The position numbers and the translations under genes are program-made. Below the pieces are notes generated by a model. It was not told the origin of the DNA and did no database searches. It saw nothing but the letters and a program-made list of their open reading frames with translations. This document shows positions 59,302 through 64,000 of a DNA stretch of 64,000 nucleotides, piece after piece. Position 1 is the first letter of the stretch. Every line of letters begins with the position of its first letter. The stretch comes from Candidatus Villigracilaceae bacterium (GTDB lineage: Bacteria > Chloroflexota > Anaerolineae > Anaerolineales > Villigracilaceae), in NCBI GenBank assembly GCA_026645935.1, contig JAPKMP010000012.1, forward strand, positions 1 to 64,000. The letters run 5' to 3'.

Positions 59302-60810
59302 TCAGGCCACCGCAGGCTGACGGTCGCGAGCGAGGCGGTAGGTCAGGGATTGGAAAATCGTAAACCCGGAGAAGAAGAACATTCCGAGGGCAAAGAATAT
59401 CGCGTAGAACATCATCAAATAATAACCTGAACTCCAGGCAAGCCAGGCAGACCATAAGTTGAAACAACCCAGGAAGGCTTCAAAGAGGATCAGCGAGTCG
59501 AAACGGATGAGGTAACGATTGCCGCGCCAGGTTTGAGAGCGGTCTGTAATCCCGAACTTCGGCGTGCGCTCGAAGGGGACGATCCTCTTTTGTAGAATTT
59601 GAAGAAGCGCCCGCAATGTGTTTGGCGCCATGCCGGATGCAAATACTGAAAACGCAAGTATGGCAGGAATCGATTCTGCCCAGCGGTTACGGAGCAATCG
59701 CTGCGCAGCCGCAAAATACATGGAGGGAACGAGGGCGAAAATATTCATCAGCAACCCGATCCCGATCGGCGCAAGCAAATTCGGGTATTGACGGGCGAAT
59801 AGGAGCAGGAATGGATAAAAGATCATGAAAAGCAGGGCGAGAAAATGCAGAATATAGGTTGTGAGGTGGAATGTGGCTTGGAATTTTCGGGCGAACGAAA
59901 AACCACCGCGCCAGATGACGGGTATGTATTTGAAGGCGCATTCCAGGCTGCCGCGCGCCCAGCGGTATTGCTGACGACGATACGCCGTAAAACTGACGGG
60001 CAGTTCCGCGGGCGCTTCCACGTCGACCGCATACCGCGCCGACCAGCCACGCAGAAAGGCTCGATAGGAAAGGTCCATGTCCTCGGTCAGGGTATCCGCC
60101 TTCCAGCCGCCCGCATCCAAAATGGCGGATTTGCGCCATATCCCCGCCGTGCCGTTGAAATTGAAGACATAATCATTGGTCGAACGGGCGAACTGGTCGA
60201 TGACGAAATGCGCATCGAGAGTGAAGGCCTGCATCATGGTCAGCATGGAATAATCGCGGTTCAAATGTCCCCAACGCGCCTGAACGAAAGCGACCTTATC
60301 ATCGTCGAAACGCGGAAGCAATTGCTTGAGAAAATCCTTTTGAGGGAGAAAATCGGCGTCGAAGATGGCGATGAATTCCCCGGCTGCCAGCGAGAGTCCG
60401 TTGGCAAGCGCACCAGCTTTGAATCCCTCCCGGTTCGAACGGTGGATGTGGCGGATATTCACACCGCGACCTTGCAACTCTCTTACCTTTCCCGCAATGA
60501 GCGAAACGGTTTCATCGGTAGAGTCATCCAGCACCTGAATTTCGAGCAGGCCGGGGGGATAGTCCAGGGCGGCGCAGGCTGAAAGGAGACGTTCCGTCAC
60601 ATACCATTCGTTGTAGATGGGTAATTGAACCGTAACGGAGGGGGGTTTTTTCAACGGCTTTACAGAAGGCGGTTTCAACCTGCCGCGATTCTTCAAACTG
60701 ACGACCATCAGGTAGAAAAGGTTTGATATATAGACGACAAGGACCATCATCACCAATGCGTACGCGACCACGACGGGAGCCAGCAGGTATTGGAGGACGA
60801 TTCCCATCAT
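59302..60810 (-). CDS. Processive GT2 family glycosyltransferase (cellulose synthase-like)
   Basis: The 502-residue membrane protein has an N-terminal helix pair, a GT2 catalytic domain (VQLPIYNEWYVTERLL, LDDSTDET, IAIFDADFLP, TLTEDMDLSYRA and the RQQYRWARG motif of processive synthases), and five C-terminal helices. It should make and thread a beta-linked glucan or other polymer across the membrane. The ATG at 60810 overlaps the ligase-like stop (ATGA) and follows GAGGAGG. A QxxRW-type Gln is present in RQQYRW. It is second in the operon after the ligase-like gene. Confidence 0.92.
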   Translation of the reverse strand: MMGIVLQYLLAPVVVAYALVMMVLVVYISNLFYLMVVSLKNRGRLKPPSVKPLKKPPSVTVQLPIYNEWYVTERLLSACAALDYPPGLLEIQVLDDSTDETVSLIAGKVRELQGRGVNIRHIHRSNREGFKAGALANGLSLAAGEFIAIFDADFLPQKDFLKQLLPRFDDDKVAFVQARWGHLNRDYSMLTMMQAFTLDAHFVIDQFARSTNDYVFNFNGTAGIWRKSAILDAGGWKADTLTEDMDLSYRAFLRGWSARYAVDVEAPAELPVSFTAYRRQQYRWARGSLECAFKYIPVIWRGGFSFARKFQATFHLTTYILHFLALLFMIFYPFLLLFARQYPNLLAPIGIGLLMNIFALVPSMYFAAAQRLLRNRWAESIPAILAFSVFASGMAPNTLRALLQILQKRIVPFERTPKFGITDRSQTWRGNRYLIRFDSLILFEAFLGCFNLWSAWLAWSSGYYLMMFYAIFFALGMFFFSGFTIFQSLTYRLARDRQPAVA

Positions 60811-62135
60811 GCCCTCCTCGATGCCGTTGAATACAATCCCCACGCCAGCCACTGCCACAAACGTCCCGGCGCGTATGACCATGTGTAATAATCGAAGAGG
60901 TTGACGACCGATAGGACAAGCAGAAGGGCGATCACACCCATCCCGGCCGGATCTTGAACATATGCCCGCCAGCGAAAGATAAAATCAAGTATGGGGAGAA
61001 GAAATAACACAAGGTAAAAGATGCCCCCAACCACGCCCGTCTCCAATGCGGCGGTCAACGGGACATAATGCGGAGGTTGATAATTCACAGGAAAATCTTC
61101 AAACCTCAATTTCATCGCAAGCGGCGAAGCGCCAAGCCCCACACCGATGGCGGAATGTTCCACAAAAAGCGTATTCCCCGAATTCATCAGGTAGGCGCGT
61201 TCGATCATCGGTCCATCCTCCGCGACATTGCCGGAGTTGAATCTTTTTTCGATCACCGAAAGATAGATCGGGAGCAGCGGCGAGACGATGGAAACGCACG
61301 TCAGGCCAAGCAGGAAGGCTCGGGTGAGGGATTCCCACCTGCGATTCACCGCCTCGAACATGACCAGGAAACCGATACCTGCAAATAGGCTTAACCACGC
61401 CGAACGCGAGAACGTCAAAACCAGGGGCGGGAAAGCCAGCAGGAAACAGATTCCCGCAAATATTTGATTGCGATGCCTCCCATATAAGATAACCGCGAAC
61501 AGAAGAATCATCGAAAATGCGAGGCAGCCACCCAGGATGTTCGGATGATCGGCGAATCCATATGCCCGCAGAATCCTTTCGCCCGCGACAGGGACGATGC
61601 TCGCTCCGCGCACAGCCGGGTCGAGCACACGCTCGCCGAGAAACTGAAGCCCCAGCGACGATTGCGAAAAGGATTGCCCCGCCGCCACTGGAACCTGGGC
61701 CATGGCCTGAAGCGCAACTGGAGCCAGGACCCACCGAGTCAAGGTTATCTCATTCACGATGTAAAGATAGTACAAAAGAAGGAATACGAAACGAACGGCT
61801 TGATACCGGGTGATGATCGCATCCACACTTCCAAGCACGGAGACCCATGCCGCGAGAGTCAAACCTGTCAGCAGGATAAAGACAACCGGATTCCCAGCCC
61901 CCACCCTGCGCGGTTCCACGATCAACGAACAGAGCCAGAACACAAGCATGAAGAATAAAGTGAAATCGCTGACAAACAAAAGGAAATCCGTGTAGTCATG
62001 GTAGACAGGATAAAACGGGCGCGTCCACACGTCCAACTGCAGGCGGAACGGCGCAAGCAGAATCGTCGCGGCAAAAAACATGCGCGCGCCCGTTCGAAAA
62101 AAACGACTGAAGAAGGGATAAGGGAAAATATTCAC
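60807..62135 (-). CDS. O-antigen ligase/polymerase-like membrane protein
   Basis: The 442-residue protein has about eleven membrane helices and a periplasmic loop between helices (about 300-355) with R and H residues (AYLMNSGNTLFVEHSAIGVGLG), the pattern of the Wzy/WaaL (O-antigen ligase) family: the E/R/H set in that loop acts on undecaprenyl-linked glycans. It is the first gene of the minus-strand polysaccharide run and is divergent from the GT4 gene. Confidence 0.9.
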   Translation of the reverse strand: MNIFPYPFFSRFFRTGARMFFAATILLAPFRLQLDVWTRPFYPVYHDYTDFLLFVSDFTLFFMLVFWLCSLIVEPRRVGAGNPVVFILLTGLTLAAWVSVLGSVDAIITRYQAVRFVFLLLYYLYIVNEITLTRWVLAPVALQAMAQVPVAAGQSFSQSSLGLQFLGERVLDPAVRGASIVPVAGERILRAYGFADHPNILGGCLAFSMILLFAVILYGRHRNQIFAGICFLLAFPPLVLTFSRSAWLSLFAGIGFLVMFEAVNRRWESLTRAFLLGLTCVSIVSPLLPIYLSVIEKRFNSGNVAEDGPMIERAYLMNSGNTLFVEHSAIGVGLGASPLAMKLRFEDFPVNYQPPHYVPLTAALETGVVGGIFYLVLFLLPILDFIFRWRAYVQDPAGMGVIALLLVLSVVNLFDYYTWSYAPGRLWQWLAWGLYSTASRRA

Positions 62136-62171
62136 AACGCTAAATCGGACCTGTGCAATCTGGTTTGCAAT

Positions 62172-62177
62172 TATAAT
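62172..62177 (+). promoter_or_regulatory. -10 box of the leader ORF and GT4 gene
   Basis: A perfect TATAAT lies 12 nt before the ATG at 62190 and 56 nt before the GT4 start. Confidence 0.5.
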
Positions 62178-62189
62178 CTGTCGCCGGTC

Positions 62190-62237
62190 ATGTTTCTTTT
62201 CCTTTCCTTATCCATTTTTCCCTTGGGCATTTCATGA
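62190..62237 (+). CDS. Possible 15-residue leader peptide coupled to GT4
   Basis: ATG at 62190 opens a 15-codon hydrophobic frame MFLFLSLSIFPLGIS ending in TGA that overlaps the GT4 start as ATGA. GT4 has no clear Shine-Dalgarno of its own, so re-initiation from this frame is plausible. It may equally be chance. Confidence 0.3.
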   Translation: MFLFLSLSIFPLGIS

Positions 62238-63328
62238 AAACTGCCATCGTTCACGAATGGCTGAGCACATTTGGCGGCACCGAGCGCCTGCTCGTCGAAA
62301 CCCTGCGCCTCTTCCCGCATGCCGATGTTTTTGCACTGACCCATTTCCCAAAAAATTTCCAGAACACGCCGCTGCGGGAATTAATTGTCCAAACGACCTT
62401 CCTGCAAAAAATTCCCCGCATCGAAAAACATTATCGCAAACTCCTGCCCATCATGCCGCTTGCGATCGAAACCCTGGACGTGAGCAAATACGACGTTGTC
62501 ATTTCTCTTTCGCATGCCGTGGCGCATGGAGTCAAAACTCACAAACACCAAACTCACATCTCATACATCTCGACCCCGATGCGCTACGCCTGGCACATGC
62601 GGGATGATTATTTGAAGCTGCACGGCCTGACGAATCCTCTCATCCGCCTCGCCGCAAACGGGACCTTGAGCCTGTTGCGCCGATGGGACGCCTCTGCCTC
62701 CACTCGATCCAATTCATTGATCGCCAACTCCCAGTGGACAGCCTCTCACATTCGCGAAGCATGGAAAAGGGATTCCCAAGTCATCTATCCTTCCGTGGAT
62801 ATTAATCGCTTCACACCTTCTAAAAAACGGGACAATTTCTATCTGCTCGTCTCGCGCCTCGTCCCATACAAAATGACGTCGGAGATCGTCAGGGCTTTTA
62901 ATCTGCTGGGTTTACCACTCACCATCGTCGGTGATGGACCCGATCTGCCGCACCTTCAACGTATTGCAGGAAAAAGCATAGCGATCATGGGTTATCAACC
63001 AGACAAAGCCGTGACAGAGTTGATGAACAAAGCCAAAGCATTTGTGTACATGGCAACCGAAGATTTCGGCATTGCCATGGTCGAGGCGCAGGCGGCGGGA
63101 TGCCCGGTTATCGCCTATTACAAAGGCGGGGCGTCAGAAATCGTTCGGGACGGGGAGACAGGGCTGCTATTCAATGAGCAAACCGCTGAATCATTGGTCG
63201 AGGCGGTTCAAGATTTCGAAAAAATGAATTTAAACAGCAAAGCCGCAGTGGATAACGCGGCTCGCTTTTCTTCCGAACGTTTTCGGCGGGAATTCTTAAC
63301 GCATATTGAAAACCATCGAAAGGGGTAA
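62234..63328 (+). CDS. GT4 family glycosyltransferase
   Basis: The 364-residue protein has the GT-B layout: N-terminal acceptor domain (AIVHEWLSTFGGTERLL), and a C-terminal donor domain with LVPYKMTSEIVRAFN, IVGDGPDLPHL and the FGIAMVEAQAAGCPVIAYYKGGASEIV motif (EX7E type) that binds the nucleotide-sugar. It transfers a sugar to a glycan or lipid on the cytosolic face. Alone on the plus strand amid a minus-strand sugar operon, it starts from its own promoter. Confidence 0.94.
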   Translation: MKTAIVHEWLSTFGGTERLLVETLRLFPHADVFALTHFPKNFQNTPLRELIVQTTFLQKIPRIEKHYRKLLPIMPLAIETLDVSKYDVVISLSHAVAHGVKTHKHQTHISYISTPMRYAWHMRDDYLKLHGLTNPLIRLAANGTLSLLRRWDASASTRSNSLIANSQWTASHIREAWKRDSQVIYPSVDINRFTPSKKRDNFYLLVSRLVPYKMTSEIVRAFNLLGLPLTIVGDGPDLPHLQRIAGKSIAIMGYQPDKAVTELMNKAKAFVYMATEDFGIAMVEAQAAGCPVIAYYKGGASEIVRDGETGLLFNEQTAESLVEAVQDFEKMNLNSKAAVDNAARFSSERFRREFLTHIENHRKG

Positions 63329-63331
63329 TAA

Positions 63332-63790
63332 TCAGTTCATGCCGATGGCGCGCGCCATGGCGGGAGCGACGAAAAGGATCAGTGCAATACCGACCAATTC
63401 CAAATTAAGAACAAGTCGGATGCGTTTGTATTCTTCGTCAGGGACTTCGATGGCAGTGCCGGTCTTCAGTCGGTCACCCCATTTGATGAAGCGAATGGTC
63501 GGATAAATGGACATCAGCCCCACAATCACGAACAGCCCCATCTTCACCCAGAACAGCGGGTTGGCGGCATAAAAGTTTGCACCTTTCTCAAAGAAAAAGA
63601 CGCGCAGCAGACCTGCCACTAAAAGTGTGCCCGATGAAATACCATACCAGCCGTCGATGCGTTGAATGCGTCGGGCTTCATTGACCGAAAGGGCTTGTTG
63701 GAATGCCACAAATTCATAGATCAAACAAGCAGTAAGCGCAAATGCAGCAAGGTGATGCAAGGACGCCATGATCGAATTAACGATAAGCAT
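63332..63790 (-). CDS. DUF2214 family membrane protein
   Basis: The 152-residue protein has four membrane helices and the DUF2214 pattern (HHLAAFALTACLIYEFVAF, ARRIQRIDGWYGIS, ANPLFWVKMGLFV). Function is unknown; the family is small and often annotated as a predicted membrane protein. Coupling: it lies 36 nt downstream of the epimerase gene's stop, on the same strand, so may be co-transcribed. Confidence 0.85.
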   Translation of the reverse strand: MLIVNSIMASLHHLAAFALTACLIYEFVAFQQALSVNEARRIQRIDGWYGISSGTLLVAGLLRVFFFEKGANFYAANPLFWVKMGLFVIVGLMSIYPTIRFIKWGDRLKTGTAIEVPDEEYKRIRLVLNLELVGIALILFVAPAMARAIGMN

Positions 63791-63825
63791 GATGTTTTCC
63801 TTCTTAATAGATAAAGTTTTTCTGG

Positions 63826-64000
63826 CTATTTCTTTCCAGGGTGACTTTTGTACCAGGCAACCGTCTCCCTGATCGCCTCGCGCATGGGAGTGGCTTTCAT
63901 TCCAAACGTCGTTTCGAACCTGCTCGAATCCACGATGAACGGCTGGTCGAACTCGTACATCATCTCGACCAGTTCCTTCGCGGGCGGCGAGAAGAGCCCG
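63826..64000 (-). CDS. NAD-dependent sugar epimerase/dehydratase, C-terminal fragment
   Basis: The frame is open to the window's edge; only 58 C-terminal codons are visible. The sequence (PAKELVEMMYEFDQPFIVDS, then FGMKATPMREAIRETVAWY) is the C-terminal substrate-domain end of extended SDRs such as UDP-galactose epimerase-like proteins. It lies at the sugar cluster's end, in agreement with a nucleotide-sugar role. Catalytic residues are outside the window. Confidence 0.8.
   Translation of the reverse strand, partial: GLFSPPAKELVEMMYEFDQPFIVDSSRFETTFGMKATPMREAIRETVAWYKSHPGKK

Noticed and set aside
61998-62189. Plus-strand coding frame upstream of GT4
   Set aside because: It is antisense to the ligase-like gene's start and has low-complexity K/R content; only the last 15 codons could be real.
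1-64000. Insertion sequences, prophage, CRISPR array or integrative element
   Set aside because: No transposase, integrase, phage or Cas gene and no regular direct-repeat array was seen; the repeats are short REP or text-like elements.

Overview
The window looks like a chromosomal segment of an uncultured member of the Chloroflexota, most likely class Anaerolineae. This is an inference from gene content and style: an archaeal-type prolyl-tRNA synthetase, a RicT/PSP1 protein, LiaF-like toast-rack membrane proteins, FHA and Pkn2-type kinase signalling, a TtuA/TtuB tRNA-thiolation pair, start codons placed 6-9 nt behind a TATAAT-like box (probable leaderless mRNAs), and the text-like low-complexity repeats and REP fragments common in that class. 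GC looks mid-50s by eye. No rRNA, tRNA, CRISPR array, transposase or phage gene was seen, and no gap between genes exceeds 300 bases.

Layout. 1-4.1 kb: end of a helical protein, then a minus-strand operon (FHA-winged-helix regulator, PPOX-fold flavoprotein, PIG-L deacetylase) divergent from a membrane Ser/Thr kinase. 4.1-12 kb: a long minus-strand run folC, lon, SDR, Xaa-Pro aminopeptidase, VOC, DinB, ttuB, ttuA. 12.1-14.6 kb: GNAT, UroD-like, rsmD and a small protein. 14.6-21.5 kb: a cNMP-binding histidine kinase, ricT, PIG-L, an M20 amidohydrolase, and a GbsR/MarR regulator operon with a well-resolved promoter and palindromic operator. 21.5-32.6 kb: housekeeping and metabolic genes (cca, a MazG-like NTPase, LOG family, proS, a HEAT-hydrolase fusion, a flavin amine oxidase, acs, an M23 lipoprotein). 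32.7-37.8 kb: exported proteins and an alcohol dehydrogenase.

37.9-45.2 kb is a formate dehydrogenase locus: six-helix membrane protein, cytochrome b5-like protein, FdhD, a NuoE-NuoF fusion and a NuoG-like FdhA. The FdhA gene is interrupted by an in-frame TGA that is almost certainly selenocysteine: it sits in the conserved CARL-U-HSS context and is followed at the E. coli fdhF spacing by a 7-bp stem with a GGTCT apical loop (a bacterial SECIS). The set reads as a soluble, NAD-linked selenocysteine formate dehydrogenase.

45.2-50 kb carries three tandem paralogous lipoproteins (LysM, transglycosylase-like and M23 domains), the first broken by a frameshift. 50-54 kb: redox and Fe-S small genes and a LiaF-like membrane operon. 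54.2-64 kb: an exopolysaccharide cluster (flippase, methyltransferase, B12-radical SAM, nucleotidyltransferase-like protein, GT2 synthase, O-antigen ligase-like protein, GT4, epimerase).

A second theme is repeat invasion. Text-like inverted repeats and REP fragments occur between genes and also in frame inside fdhA, a flavin oxidase (twice) and a B12-radical SAM gene. The strongest leads are the selenocysteine FdhA, these in-frame repeats, a terminator-ended candidate small RNA at 23.42-23.54 kb, and the GbsR operator.
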